Source: Clostridia bacterium (GTDB lineage: Bacteria > Bacillota > Clostridia > Oscillospirales > CAG-272). From it: a stretch of DNA of 64,000 nucleotides. The notes below the pieces were generated by a model, which made no database searches, was not told where the DNA came from, and saw only the letters and a program-made list of their open reading frames with translations. The stretch covers positions 19,203 through 83,202 of the forward strand of contig JAKSOD010000002.1 of the NCBI GenBank assembly GCA_024405755.1. Direction: 5' to 3'. Below, one piece after another: positions 17,585-25,751 of this stretch (its first letter is position 1; every line of letters begins with the position of its first letter). The position numbers and the translations under genes are program-made.

Positions 17585-19166
17585 CTGTCATTTCCTCCTT
17601 TGAGGAATTCTGTCTTTTTGCTCCCGCCATATACATACCGAGAGTCTGTACGTCAGTTTTCTTCGGATCAAATTCTCCTACGATTTCTCCCTCGAACATT
17701 ACGAGTATGCGGTCGGAAAGAGTCATCACCTCGTCAAGTTCAAGAGATACAAGAAGAATAGCACGCCCCGCGTTTCTTTCTTTGATTATTTCCTTGTGGA
17801 TAAATTCAATTGCACCCACATCAAGTCCGCGTGTAGGCTGCACCGCCACGAGAAGTTTGTGATCCCTGCTCAACTCACGTGCAATGATCGCTTTCTGTTG
17901 ATTTCCGCCTGACATGGAACGGACTGTTGTCGCGGCTCCCTGCCCGCTTCGTACGTCATATTTCTCAATAAGATTATCGGCGTATTCCCGCACCTCATTG
18001 AATCTGATGAATCCGTGATTCTGAAACTCCGGTTCAAAGTACCTTTGAAGCACCATATTCTGTTCCAGGGAATAATCAAGGATAAGACCGTGCTTATGCC
18101 TGTCCTCCGGAATATGGCTCAATCCCATAAAGCTGCGATTTCTCACGGAAGCATTTGTTATATCTTTTCCGCCCAGCACGATCTTTCCCGCCCCAACCGG
18201 TTCGAGTCCCGTCAGCGCGTGAATGAATTCGCTTTGACCGTTTCCGTCAATTCCCGCGATACACACGATTTCTCCCGCGTGCACGTCAAAACTGACTCTC
18301 CTGACAACGTCTTTCTTTTGGAGTTTACTTTTTACCCGCAGATTTCTTACCGAAAGCACCACGTCGCCGGGGACAGCCTCATCTTTTTCCACTACCAACT
18401 GCACATGTCTGCCTACCATCATATCCGACAGTTCCTGCTTTGTGGTATCGGCGGTATTCACAGTACCGATATATTTTCCTTTGCGCAGAACGGTGCAGCG
18501 GTCAGCCACTGCCATTATCTCTGCGAGCTTATGGGTTATGAACAAAATGGATTTGCCCTCAGCTGCAAGTCCCTTCATTATTTCCATAAGTTCTTCGATC
18601 TCCTGCGGCGTCAGCACCGCCGTCGGCTCGTCAAAAATAAGAATATCATTGTCCCGATAAAGCATTTTGAGGATCTCCGTCCTCTGCTGCATTCCCACAG
18701 TAATATCTTCAACAATTGCATCGGGATCTATATGCAGACCGTATTTTTCGGAAAGATCCAATACTTTCCGTCTGGCTTCTTTCTTTTGCAGAAATCCCAA
18801 TTTCGTTGTTTCAGCCCCGAGAATGATATTATCGAGTACAGAAAAGCACTCCACGAGTTTGAAATGCTGATGCACCATTCCTATCCCCAAAGCAGTGGCG
18901 TCGTTCGGATCATTGATCTTTACGGGCACGCCGTCACGAAAAATCTGCCCCTCGTCAGGTTGGTACAGTCCGAAAAGAACGCTCATAAGCGTTGATTTTC
19001 CGGCTCCGTTCTCTCCGAGAAGAGCATGGATCTCTCCACGTTTCAACTGCAGTGTAATATTGTCGTTTGCTTTGATGCCCGGGAATTCCTTGGTTATTCC
19101 TCTCATTTCGATAACATAAGGCGATCCTTCCGCGGCGGTCGTATTCATATGCGGATTATGATTCAT
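17574..19166 (-). CDS. Nucleoside ABC transporter ATP-binding protein (NupO-like, two ABC domains)
   Basis: A 530-residue ATPase with two fused ABC domains, as in the sugar and nucleoside importers RbsA, MglA and NupO. The first domain has Walker A LLGENGAGKST (about residues 48-58), signature VGMQQRTEI and Walker B LIFDEPTAVL. The second has a degenerate Walker A GIDGNGQSE in which glutamine replaces lysine, with the signature SGGNQQKAI, so it probably hydrolyses ATP poorly or not at all; that is common in this family. The start at 19166 follows GAGG by 8 bases; a longer frame to 19217 lacks a good site. It overlaps the permease gene by 11 bases. Confidence 0.93.
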   Translation of the reverse strand: MNHNPHMNTTAAEGSPYVIEMRGITKEFPGIKANDNITLQLKRGEIHALLGENGAGKSTLMSVLFGLYQPDEGQIFRDGVPVKINDPNDATALGIGMVHQHFKLVECFSVLDNIILGAETTKLGFLQKKEARRKVLDLSEKYGLHIDPDAIVEDITVGMQQRTEILKMLYRDNDILIFDEPTAVLTPQEIEELMEIMKGLAAEGKSILFITHKLAEIMAVADRCTVLRKGKYIGTVNTADTTKQELSDMMVGRHVQLVVEKDEAVPGDVVLSVRNLRVKSKLQKKDVVRRVSFDVHAGEIVCIAGIDGNGQSEFIHALTGLEPVGAGKIVLGGKDITNASVRNRSFMGLSHIPEDRHKHGLILDYSLEQNMVLQRYFEPEFQNHGFIRFNEVREYADNLIEKYDVRSGQGAATTVRSMSGGNQQKAIIARELSRDHKLLVAVQPTRGLDVGAIEFIHKEIIKERNAGRAILLVSLELDEVMTLSDRILVMFEGEIVGEFDPKKTDVQTLGMYMAGAKRQNSSKEEMTDAE

Positions 19167-19208
19167 GGCGGCTTCCTCTCTTTTTCGGAAATCGTATATT
19201 TTCTCTTT

Positions 19209-19271
19209 GGTAAGCACCGGAATATGATTTCGGTGCTTACCAAAAAGAAAGGACAGAAGTCCTTTCTTTTT
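19209..19271 (-). promoter_or_regulatory. Two tandem hairpins between the binding protein gene and the ATPase gene
   Basis: Read on the minus strand, a 12-base-pair perfect hairpin (19260-19271 with 19242-19253, six-base loop, T-rich right arm) is followed by an 11-base-pair perfect hairpin (19231-19241 with 19209-19219). They sit between the binding-protein stop codon and the ATPase start. Such structures usually make the binding protein more abundant than the rest of the importer, by partial termination or by protecting upstream mRNA; that role is inferred. Confidence 0.75.
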
Positions 19272-19287
19272 GGATTGGTAATGCTAA

Positions 19288-20385
19288 TTACTTATCGAAA
19301 ACGATAGTAACGTGAGCATTGTCGGCAACAGCGGCAGTGAGCCATGCGGCGTCGTTGCAGTTCTCGGGAACTTCGGAGGAGATGGATATCTCGCCGGCCT
19401 TTACTTTTGCAAACAGAGCCTCATACTGAGCCTTGGTAAATTTCTGGAATCTGGAAGTATCGAAAGGAATACCGGTAGCGTCATCGGCAGCACCGAGGTT
19501 GGAAGTCTTGTTGGCAAGTTTGGCATCCCATTCGCCTGCGTAGAACTGAGTAAGGATCTTTTCAACGGAGACAGACAGACCCTTGACGGCAGAAGTAATT
19601 ACTCTGTCGCTGAGAGAAGCCTGGTCAACGTCAACACCGATGATCTTACCATTGGTGGTTTCCTCAGCAGCAGACTTTACGCTCTGCACCATGGATCCGC
19701 CGCAGGAGAATACGACCTGAGTGCCTGCGGCATACCAACCGGCGATCTGAGTCTGGAGTTCGGGAGAGCTTCCGAATCCGCTTCCGTACTTATAGCTGTA
19801 CTTGATCTCGATATCGGTAGCAAGTTCGGAGGCAGCAGCAGCGGCACCCTGAACGAAACCGAAACCGAATCTGTTGCAGGCGGGGTTGGTTCCGCCGCCG
19901 CCGAAGGTTCCGCCGAGTTTGGTGTATCCGTCCATAACGGCAGCATAACCTGCCATATATCCGGATTCTTCTTCCTTGTATACTACCGCGGTGACGTTGT
20001 CAAGGCCGAGTGCCCAACCGTCAATGAATACGAACTTGACTTCGGGACTGTCCTTGGCTACGGTCTCCATTGCTGTGGCCTGAAGGAAACCGGGAGCAAT
20101 GATAATCTTGGCACCGTTCTTGACAGCCTGACGCATAGCGGCAATACGGTCATTGTCGGTTGCATTGGCACCGTTGGCGGGCTGATAGTACTGATAAGTA
20201 ATGTTGTTCTTTTCTGCGTAGTTCTTGGCGCCGTTGTAGGTGCCCTCGTTGAAACCGCCGTCTTTCAACTGACCGACATCGGTGACGATAGCGATCTCAT
20301 AGGTCTTGTTTCCGCACGACGCAAACAACGCCACGGAGCAAAGGATCATTGCGAGGCAAAGAACGATTGATACTGCTCTTTTCAT
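19288..20385 (-). CDS. BMP-family nucleoside-binding lipoprotein
   Basis: A 365-residue solute-binding lipoprotein of the BMP/PnrA family. The type II signal peptide ends ALFASC with Cys24 as the lipidated residue, anchoring it outside the membrane. The mature part begins EIAIVTDVGQLKDGGFNEGTYNG, in which the DGGFN segment is the typical nucleoside-contacting region of PnrA-like proteins. It is the first gene of the importer operon, has a strong promoter and an AAGGAG ribosome site, and is separated from the ATPase gene by two hairpins that would let it be made in excess. Confidence 0.92.
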   Translation of the reverse strand: MKRAVSIVLCLAMILCSVALFASCGNKTYEIAIVTDVGQLKDGGFNEGTYNGAKNYAEKNNITYQYYQPANGANATDNDRIAAMRQAVKNGAKIIIAPGFLQATAMETVAKDSPEVKFVFIDGWALGLDNVTAVVYKEEESGYMAGYAAVMDGYTKLGGTFGGGGTNPACNRFGFGFVQGAAAAASELATDIEIKYSYKYGSGFGSSPELQTQIAGWYAAGTQVVFSCGGSMVQSVKSAAEETTNGKIIGVDVDQASLSDRVITSAVKGLSVSVEKILTQFYAGEWDAKLANKTSNLGAADDATGIPFDTSRFQKFTKAQYEALFAKVKAGEISISSEVPENCNDAAWLTAAVADNAHVTIVFDK

Positions 20386-20452
20386 TTTTTCTCCTTTTTC
20401 GGGATATACCCGTACTTTTTTGATCCGTCTTCACGGACCTTTATGCAATACA

Positions 20453-20481
20453 ATTATATACCAATAAATGTTATTTGTCAA
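20453..20481 (-). promoter_or_regulatory. Sigma-A promoter of the nucleoside importer operon
   Basis: On the minus strand TTGACA (20476-20481) and TATAAT (20453-20458) are separated by 17 bases, a consensus promoter. The short leader can form a 7-base-pair hairpin (GGTCCGT with ACGGATC) before the Shine-Dalgarno. Confidence 0.9.
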
Positions 20482-20563
20482 TATTTTTAAAAACTTTTGT
20501 CACAAAACATACATATTTTTATGGTTTTCGAATTATCCTCAATAAATCTTTCATTCAACTCCG

Positions 20564-22135
20564 TCACGAAAGGTCGTCCGGCGTAAAAGCAAACGGAAGA
20601 ATTTCTTTCAGACTGTAAACTTTGAAGTTATCCGGAGTACCGAGGAGGATCTTGAAATCCTCCCGGCAGAATTCAGCCATAACCTGACGACATACGCCGC
20701 AGGGAGCGCAGAAATCCGCCGTCTCTCCTTCTTTCCCGCCCACAATGGCAACAGCTTCAAAATCACGCTCACCTTCGCTGACAGCTTTGAATATCGCTGT
20801 ACGCTCTGCACACATAGAAGGACCGTATGCAGCGTTTTCGATATTACATCCGGAATACACCTTTCCGTCACGGCATAATAAGGCTGCTCCCACTTTAAAG
20901 TGGGAATACGGAGTATACGACATTTTCCTTGCCTTTTCCGCGGCTGTCATAAGGTCGTTATAGCGTGTCTCGGGAGACAGCACTGAATCAAGGAAACTTT
21001 CCCCGGCGGTATCCTCCTGCTGAATGCCGAACATATCGAGTACGGTAGCGGAAATATCCGAGAAAGAAGCGCGTCTGCCGAGATCCACACCCCGGCGTAT
21101 ACCGTTTCCGTATATAAGCATGGGCGTATACTCTCTTGAATGATCTGTGGAAACGGTGGAAGGATCACAGCCGTGATCTGCGGTGATGATCAGAACATCG
21201 TCGTCACGCATATCCTCCATAAACCCGCCGAGCCAACGGTCAAACTCCGTCATGGCAGAGGCATAACCCGCCACATCATTACGGTGACCGTATTTAGAAT
21301 CGAAGTCAACGAGATTAACAAAACAAAGACCGTTGAAATCCCGCTTCTGCATTTCGGATGTCAGTTTCATACCGTGAGCGTTGCTTTCTGTCCTATTGCA
21401 CTCGTCAACACTCTTTCCCGCGAAAATATCGTAGATCTTCCCTACGGAAAGAGTTGCATATCCGTTCTTCTGCAAAAGATCAAGCATTGTCGTCTTCGGC
21501 GGAACAAGGGAAAAATCGTGTCTGTTCGCCGTTCTCGTATACGGATATCCGCCATTAAACGGACGGGCGATCACTCTGCCGACGCCGTGTTTTCCGCACA
21601 GCATTTTTCGTGCAATCTCGCAATAGCGGTACAGTTCCGGGACCGGAACAATGTCCTCGTGAGCGGCGATCTGAAACACACTGTCGGCTGACGTATATAC
21701 GATAAGATCTCCGGTCCTCATATGCTCTTTTCCATAATCACGGATTACATCTGTGCCGGAATACGGCTTGTTGCAGAGCACGAGTCTGCCCGTCAGACGT
21801 TCAAATTCCGCAATTACATCATCAGGAAATCCATCCGGATATGTGGGCAAAGGCACGTCGGAAATAAGTCCCGAGATTTCCCAATGACCAATCGTTGTGT
21901 CCTTTCCCGCGGATCTCTCAGCCATGGCGGCATAGGACGCAAGGGGTGCATCTACACCTCCGCCGACACCGGCAATATTGAAAAGGCCGAGACGACGCAG
22001 ATTCGGACAGTCAAAATTTTCGTGGCTGCGGATCGCGCCGAGAGTATTGCTTCCCTCATCTCCCCACCTGCCCGCATCGGGAAGTTCTCCGATCCCCATA
22101 CTGTCAAGCACAATCAGAAAGACTCTTTTTGACAT
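20564..22135 (-). CDS. deoB-cdd: Fused phosphopentomutase (DeoB) and cytidine deaminase (Cdd)
   Basis: One 523-residue frame joins two salvage enzymes. Residues 1 to about 390 are phosphopentomutase, which interconverts (deoxy)ribose-1- and 5-phosphate: FLIVLDSMGIGELPDAG, AGKDTTIGHWEISGL, VDFDSKYGHRNDVAGYA and LIITADHGCDPSTVSTDHSR supply the metal-binding and catalytic residues. After a short linker, residues from about 395 are a complete homotetrameric-type cytidine deaminase: AYGPSMCAERTA holds the zinc cysteine and catalytic glutamate, and APCGVCRQVM the other two cysteines. No frame break or stop lies between them. The start at 22135 follows GAGG by 5 bases, 7 bases after the deoD stop codon. 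Confidence 0.93.
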   Translation of the reverse strand: MSKRVFLIVLDSMGIGELPDAGRWGDEGSNTLGAIRSHENFDCPNLRRLGLFNIAGVGGGVDAPLASYAAMAERSAGKDTTIGHWEISGLISDVPLPTYPDGFPDDVIAEFERLTGRLVLCNKPYSGTDVIRDYGKEHMRTGDLIVYTSADSVFQIAAHEDIVPVPELYRYCEIARKMLCGKHGVGRVIARPFNGGYPYTRTANRHDFSLVPPKTTMLDLLQKNGYATLSVGKIYDIFAGKSVDECNRTESNAHGMKLTSEMQKRDFNGLCFVNLVDFDSKYGHRNDVAGYASAMTEFDRWLGGFMEDMRDDDVLIITADHGCDPSTVSTDHSREYTPMLIYGNGIRRGVDLGRRASFSDISATVLDMFGIQQEDTAGESFLDSVLSPETRYNDLMTAAEKARKMSYTPYSHFKVGAALLCRDGKVYSGCNIENAAYGPSMCAERTAIFKAVSEGERDFEAVAIVGGKEGETADFCAPCGVCRQVMAEFCREDFKILLGTPDNFKVYSLKEILPFAFTPDDLS

Positions 22136-22142
22136 ATCAGCC

Positions 22143-22925
22143 TCAACTTTCCATTTCGCCGGGGGCAAGTTCAAGGGCGATCTTCATCATCTGAGTGAAT
22201 CCCGTCTGTCTGTCCTCTGCGGAAATCTTTTCTTCGGGATGAAGGAAATTGTCACTTACTGTGCAGATGCAGAGTGCTTTTTTACCTGCTCTTGCAGCGT
22301 TGCAGTAAAGGGCGGCAGACTCCATTTCTACTCCGAGAACACCCATTTTTGCCCATTCCATACAGGAGTCGGCATCATCATAGAATATATCGGATGAGAA
22401 AATGTTTCCGACGCGATAATTGACTCCCGCCGCGTCACATAGTTCCGCCGCACGTTTCAGAAGTCCGAAATCTGCGATCGGGCAGAACGTACCGGGCAGG
22501 CGGTATTGCATTGCATAATTTCCGTCGGTGCAGGCACCCATGGCGATTATTATGTCGTGTGCGTGAAGATCCGGACTGAAAGTACCGCAGGAGCCTATTC
22601 GGATAATGTTTTCAACTCCGTAGAAATTATACAGTTCGTATGAATAGATTCCGATGGCAGGCTGTCCCATACCGGATGCCATTACGGACACCCTCTTGCC
22701 TTTGTATGATCCGGTATATCCGTTGACTCCGCGGACATTATTGACGAGAACGGGATTTTCAAGAAAATTCTCGGCAATAAACTTTGACCTCAGCGGATCA
22801 CCGGGCATAAGAACGGTCTTTGCAAAATCACCGTACTTCGCGTTAATATGAGGTGTCGGAACATTCGGATGCTCCTCTGTGATTGCCGGTTCTTCATTTC
22901 TGATTATCCGTGCCATTTTCTTCAT
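22143..22925 (-). CDS. deoD: Purine-nucleoside phosphorylase, DeoD type
   Basis: A 260-residue hexameric-type purine-nucleoside phosphorylase that cleaves purine (deoxy)nucleosides with phosphate. Typical segments are PTPHINAKYGDFAKTVLMPGDPLRSKFIAE (shown here by its first residues PTPHINAKYGDFAKTVLM), MASGMGQPAIGIYSYEL, IIRIGSCGTF and GVEMESAALYCNA. It lies 19 bases after deoC and 7 bases before deoB::cdd, giving a three-gene operon in which each product passes to the next enzyme. An in-frame ATG three codons later is an alternative start. Confidence 0.93.
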   Translation of the reverse strand: MKKMARIIRNEEPAITEEHPNVPTPHINAKYGDFAKTVLMPGDPLRSKFIAENFLENPVLVNNVRGVNGYTGSYKGKRVSVMASGMGQPAIGIYSYELYNFYGVENIIRIGSCGTFSPDLHAHDIIIAMGACTDGNYAMQYRLPGTFCPIADFGLLKRAAELCDAAGVNYRVGNIFSSDIFYDDADSCMEWAKMGVLGVEMESAALYCNAARAGKKALCICTVSDNFLHPEEKISAEDRQTGFTQMMKIALELAPGEMES

Positions 22926-22944
22926 TCCTTTCCGTATTCTGTGT

Positions 22945-23604
22945 TTATTTGTTTTCCTGCGATTTGACTATCTTGACTATACGCGAAGTTCCGAGTCTTG
23001 AAGCACCGAGTTCAACGAATGCCTCAGCATCTTCTATTGACGAAATCCCGCCCGCTGCTTTCATTTTTACATTTTTGCCAATATGTGCGGCAAAAAGGGC
23101 AATATCCTCACGGGTGGCTCCCGCCTTTGAGAATCCGGTGGAAGTCTTTATGAAATCTGCACCGGAGGCGGTGACGATCTCACACATTTTTATTTTTTCC
23201 TCTTCTGTCAGCAGACACGTTTCGATTATTACTTTCAAAATCTTGTCTTTGCCGGCAGTCTTCACTGCACGTATCTCGTTTTCAACGTCGTCATATCTGC
23301 GGTCTTTGAGCATACAGATATTGATCACCATATCGATTTCGTCGGCACCGTTTTTCAGTGCTTCTTCCGTTTCAAATACTTTGACTGCGGTAGTATTGTA
23401 CCCATTCGGGAAGCCGATAACGGTGCAGACGGCAAGCTTGTCACCGACATATTCCTTGGCTTTTTTCACATAGCACGGCGGAATGCATACTGAAGCGGTG
23501 CCGTATCTGATCCCGTCGTCGCACAGCAGACGGATGTCTTCCCACGTTGAGGTTTGGGCGAGCTGCGTATGGTCACATTTGCTTAAAATTTCTTTGATGT
23601 CCAT
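22945..23604 (-). CDS. deoC: Deoxyribose-phosphate aldolase
   Basis: A 219-residue TIM-barrel aldolase that splits deoxyribose-5-phosphate into glyceraldehyde-3-phosphate and acetaldehyde. The Schiff-base lysine is in [27 protein letters not shown] and KVIIETCLL are further family segments. The open frame extends upstream to 23805, but the extra residues are hydrophobic and unlike DeoC and would run through the promoter. The start at 23604 gives the family length. It is the first gene of the deoC-deoD-deoB::cdd operon. Confidence 0.92.
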   Translation of the reverse strand: MDIKEILSKCDHTQLAQTSTWEDIRLLCDDGIRYGTASVCIPPCYVKKAKEYVGDKLAVCTVIGFPNGYNTTAVKVFETEEALKNGADEIDMVINICMLKDRRYDDVENEIRAVKTAGKDKILKVIIETCLLTEEEKIKMCEIVTASGADFIKTSTGFSKAGATREDIALFAAHIGKNVKMKAAGGISSIEDAEAFVELGASRLGTSRIVKIVKSQENK

Positions 23605-23665
23605 TCTTTTATTCTTCCCTTCAATCATTTGCTGAACTTCATTTTCTATTTTTTTACCCATTTTT

Positions 23666-23694
23666 ATTTTATACGAATCCGGTTTAAAAGTCAA
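23666..23694 (-). promoter_or_regulatory. Sigma-A promoter of the deoC operon
   Basis: On the minus strand TTGACT (23689-23694) and TAAAAT (23666-23671) are separated by 17 bases, about 60 bases before the deoC start. No clear DeoR or CytR-type operator is recognised. Confidence 0.75.
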
Positions 23695-23812
23695 CACTTT
23701 TTGTACAGAGACAATTATTTGAATAATCAAACAAATAAAAAACATCGTCGTGTGACAAAACACAAAAGTCAGCAGTAACGACACCCGAGTTTCGGCTGTC
23801 GGCACTGCCGAC

Positions 23813-23887
23813 TGGCTGGGATGGCCGGATTCGGACCGACGAATGCGGGAGTCAAAGTCCCGTGCCTTACCGCTTGGCTACATCCCA
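23813..23887 (-). tRNA. tRNA-Gln (anticodon UUG)
   Basis: A 75-base tRNA gene with CCA encoded. The acceptor stem TGGGATG pairs with CATCCCA; the anticodon stem CGGGA/TCCCG encloses the loop CTTTGAC with anticodon TTG; the T arm contains GGTCCGAATCC. The U at position 1 is usual for bacterial glutamine tRNA. It has its own promoter upstream and is not part of a tRNA cluster here. Confidence 0.96.
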
Positions 23888-23933
23888 TTGTAATATCTTT
23901 GCCGTGCGTTTTATCAGACTCACAGCGGGGTTT

Positions 23934-23962
23934 ATTTTACCACAGTTTTACGACCTTGTCAA
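23934..23962 (-). promoter_or_regulatory. Sigma-A promoter of tRNA-Gln
   Basis: On the minus strand TTGACA (23957-23962) and TAAAAT (23934-23939) are separated by 17 bases, about 47 bases upstream of the mature tRNA 5' end. Confidence 0.8.
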
Positions 23963-23990
23963 TACCAAAGATTCATCTTGTATGTTTTTT

Positions 23991-24026
23991 GTTCTGCCGG
24001 AACACTTCAATGTGTTCCGGCAGAAC
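23991..24026 (-). terminator. Strong hairpin after the DUF3048 gene
   Basis: A perfect 15-base-pair stem (23991-24005 with 24012-24026, six-base loop) starts 17 bases after the stop codon. On the minus strand it is followed by an A-run, not a U-tract, so it would be a poor intrinsic terminator. It may act as a 3' end stabiliser. Confidence 0.5.
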
Positions 24027-24043
24027 ATCAAGAAAATTGTCTT

Positions 24044-25300
24044 TTAATGGAGCGCGTAATTCAGTTCAATTGATGATGTGCCTTTGAGAGAATCGGACAC
24101 CACCGAAATAAATGTAGTACCGCGGTTTATGGAAAGCGGGAGTCCCTCGGGAGTCATGAACTCAAAAGGCTTGTCCTCCCCCGCACGGCTCCAATTTATC
24201 ACGGCGTATCTTCCTCCGGAAATATAATATCCGCTTCCGCCGCCAGTCACACCCACATCAAGTCTGCCCTCCGTGTCACCTTCAAGTTTTTCCTGCTTTG
24301 CGAAAAGCACGAACACATTCTTGAAATTGAGCTGTTCACCGTTTTCGGCATCAAGGTGTGCCTTGTCTCCGAACTGATAGCGGTAATATGTACCCGTCAG
24401 ACTGCTGTATATGAGTTGAACTTCCTGATAAGATGAATAACGGAGGATCGTGTGATATGCCGCTCCGCTTGTAAGCACAACTTCCTTTCCCTCGGTGACG
24501 AAATTGAACGCCATGGGAGTGGCGGACGAATTGGTGGTGGGGTACTTATAGATCGCGGCAAGTTTTTCTATTCCCTTGCCGGTTATCATCAGAGAATGTT
24601 CATATCCTTTTTCACGGATGCGGGCGTTATCGCGGAAGAATCCGGAAAGAGCATATCTGTCGTGAACGCCGTCGATATAATCATATCCGCCGTTCTTAAT
24701 GGCACCGTAACCCTGATCACTGTATCCGGCACCGACCATAAGCGACTTGACCGATTGTGACAGACTCACCATATAATGACGGGTTGAACGGATGGGACCG
24801 TAGACTTCAAGACCTCCCTCCTCATTTGCTTCACCGTAATCATTGGTGAACATGATAAGGCGGGAAATACCGCTTTCAACCATACATTCAATCAGAATGT
24901 CGGAACGGGAAATACCGCTCTGCGGAGCAGCAGCACTTACGTTGTCAAGCACGAGAGACACGGGTCGGACGTATGTCAGATCTCTTTCCGTGCGAAGTCC
25001 CGTCAGCGGATCAATATACGTTTCTGCGGGTCCGGAACTGGATTCCGGTAACGGCGAAGACGTTATTTCGGGTTCAGATGAACTGTCAGCGGGTTTTTTT
25101 TCGGTCGTATCTTCGGGTTCGGCAGACGTATCGTCAGGCACAGTACTGTTCGGAGGAACATTCTCTGTCTGCGGTGCGGTGGTCCCGGGATCAATGATCG
25201 GCACTTCACCGTTGTCGCATGAAACGGCGGTCAGCACAAGAACCGACAGCAGCACAGCCGCAAGAATTCTCGTCAGGTTTTTCGTTTTTTTTCTTTTCAT
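24044..25300 (-). CDS. DUF3048 domain-containing lipoprotein (YerB-like)
   Basis: A 418-residue lipoprotein. The signal peptide ends VLTAVSC with Cys28 as the probable lipidation site. Residues about 30-95 form a low-complexity linker rich in proline, threonine, serine and acidic residues, and the globular part starts near YIDPLTGLRTERDL. RPVSLVLDNVSAAAPQSGI, VYGPIRSTRHYMV and MVGAGYSDQGYGAI match the DUF3048 family, widespread in Firmicutes and of unknown function; Bacillus YerB is a member. It follows a small gene by 36 bases, and both are probably read from the promoter at 25679. Confidence 0.85.
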   Translation of the reverse strand: MKRKKTKNLTRILAAVLLSVLVLTAVSCDNGEVPIIDPGTTAPQTENVPPNSTVPDDTSAEPEDTTEKKPADSSSEPEITSSPLPESSSGPAETYIDPLTGLRTERDLTYVRPVSLVLDNVSAAAPQSGISRSDILIECMVESGISRLIMFTNDYGEANEEGGLEVYGPIRSTRHYMVSLSQSVKSLMVGAGYSDQGYGAIKNGGYDYIDGVHDRYALSGFFRDNARIREKGYEHSLMITGKGIEKLAAIYKYPTTNSSATPMAFNFVTEGKEVVLTSGAAYHTILRYSSYQEVQLIYSSLTGTYYRYQFGDKAHLDAENGEQLNFKNVFVLFAKQEKLEGDTEGRLDVGVTGGGSGYYISGGRYAVINWSRAGEDKPFEFMTPEGLPLSINRGTTFISVVSDSLKGTSSIELNYALH

Positions 25301-25336
25301 TTCTTCTTTACATCTTTACACGAAGCTTTTTTTTCG

Positions 25337-25633
25337 TCAATTTCTGTTTGCTTTATCAAGCCAGATCATTCCGAGAGTCAGAGCATTGTGAAGTCCGTCT
25401 TTTTCACCTTGTTTTACAATAACGGAAGGATCGGCGGATTCAACGACCTGAATAAAGACCTTGTCAGGCAGATCAACTCCGTTTTCTTTCTTGTAAGACA
25501 TTATTTCAAGTATGAGAAAGCATTTTTCGCTCTTATCTCCGTAACAGATCGTATTTCCCTCGCGAACCAGTGGCTGATCCTTGTAGCGGAGGAATTTGCC
25601 CTCGACCGGAGCAAAGTCATTTTGTTTTGCCAT
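25337..25633 (-). CDS. Small uncharacterised protein (98 residues)
   Basis: A 98-residue soluble, slightly acidic protein that I do not recognise. It has no signal peptide, membrane segment or cysteine cluster. The middle (EKCFLILEIMSYKKENGVDLPDKVFIQVV) looks like a beta-rich core. The start at 25633 follows GGAGG by 5 bases; an ATG four codons upstream overlaps that site. A consensus promoter stands directly upstream and the DUF3048 lipoprotein gene 36 bases downstream, so it is a real, expressed gene with an unknown role. Confidence 0.75.
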   Translation of the reverse strand: MAKQNDFAPVEGKFLRYKDQPLVREGNTICYGDKSEKCFLILEIMSYKKENGVDLPDKVFIQVVESADPSVIVKQGEKDGLHNALTLGMIWLDKANRN

Positions 25634-25678
25634 TGTAACCTCCATTGCTGTTGCGACAATTACTCATTATTACTATAT

Positions 25679-25707
25679 ATTGTATCACATATTTGAAATA
25701 AAGTCAA
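25679..25707 (-). promoter_or_regulatory. Sigma-A promoter of the small gene and DUF3048 gene
   Basis: On the minus strand TTGACT (25702-25707) and TACAAT (25679-25684) are separated by 17 bases. Confidence 0.8.
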
Positions 25708-25751
25708 TCATATTTTTATTCTTTATTTCACCCCCGGATATCAATATCTGT

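Noticed and set aside
18015-18995. A 326-codon plus-strand frame opposite the importer ATPase gene
   Set aside because: It mirrors the conserved ATPase frame and carries no family features.
19312-20370. A 352-codon open frame on the plus strand opposite the BMP lipoprotein gene
   Set aside because: It is the antisense shadow of a clear lipoprotein gene, has low-complexity composition, no ribosome site and no recognisable domain.
20386-20452. A purine-type riboswitch before the nucleoside importer
   Set aside because: The leader is about 65 bases and has only one small hairpin; the three-way junction of purine riboswitches cannot be formed.
20564-22135. DeoB and Cdd as two separate genes joined by a sequencing frameshift
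   Set aside because: Both parts are in the same frame with a plausible linker and no internal stop or ribosome site; an insertion or deletion would rarely leave both complete. Still worth confirming.
23601-23805. A 67-residue N-terminal extension of DeoC
   Set aside because: The extra residues are hydrophobic, unlike DeoC, and the DNA contains the promoter; the start at 23604 gives the normal length.
23991-24026. A standard intrinsic terminator after the DUF3048 gene
   Set aside because: The stem is strong, but on the coding strand an A-run, not a U-run, follows it, so it is listed only as a hairpin with low confidence.
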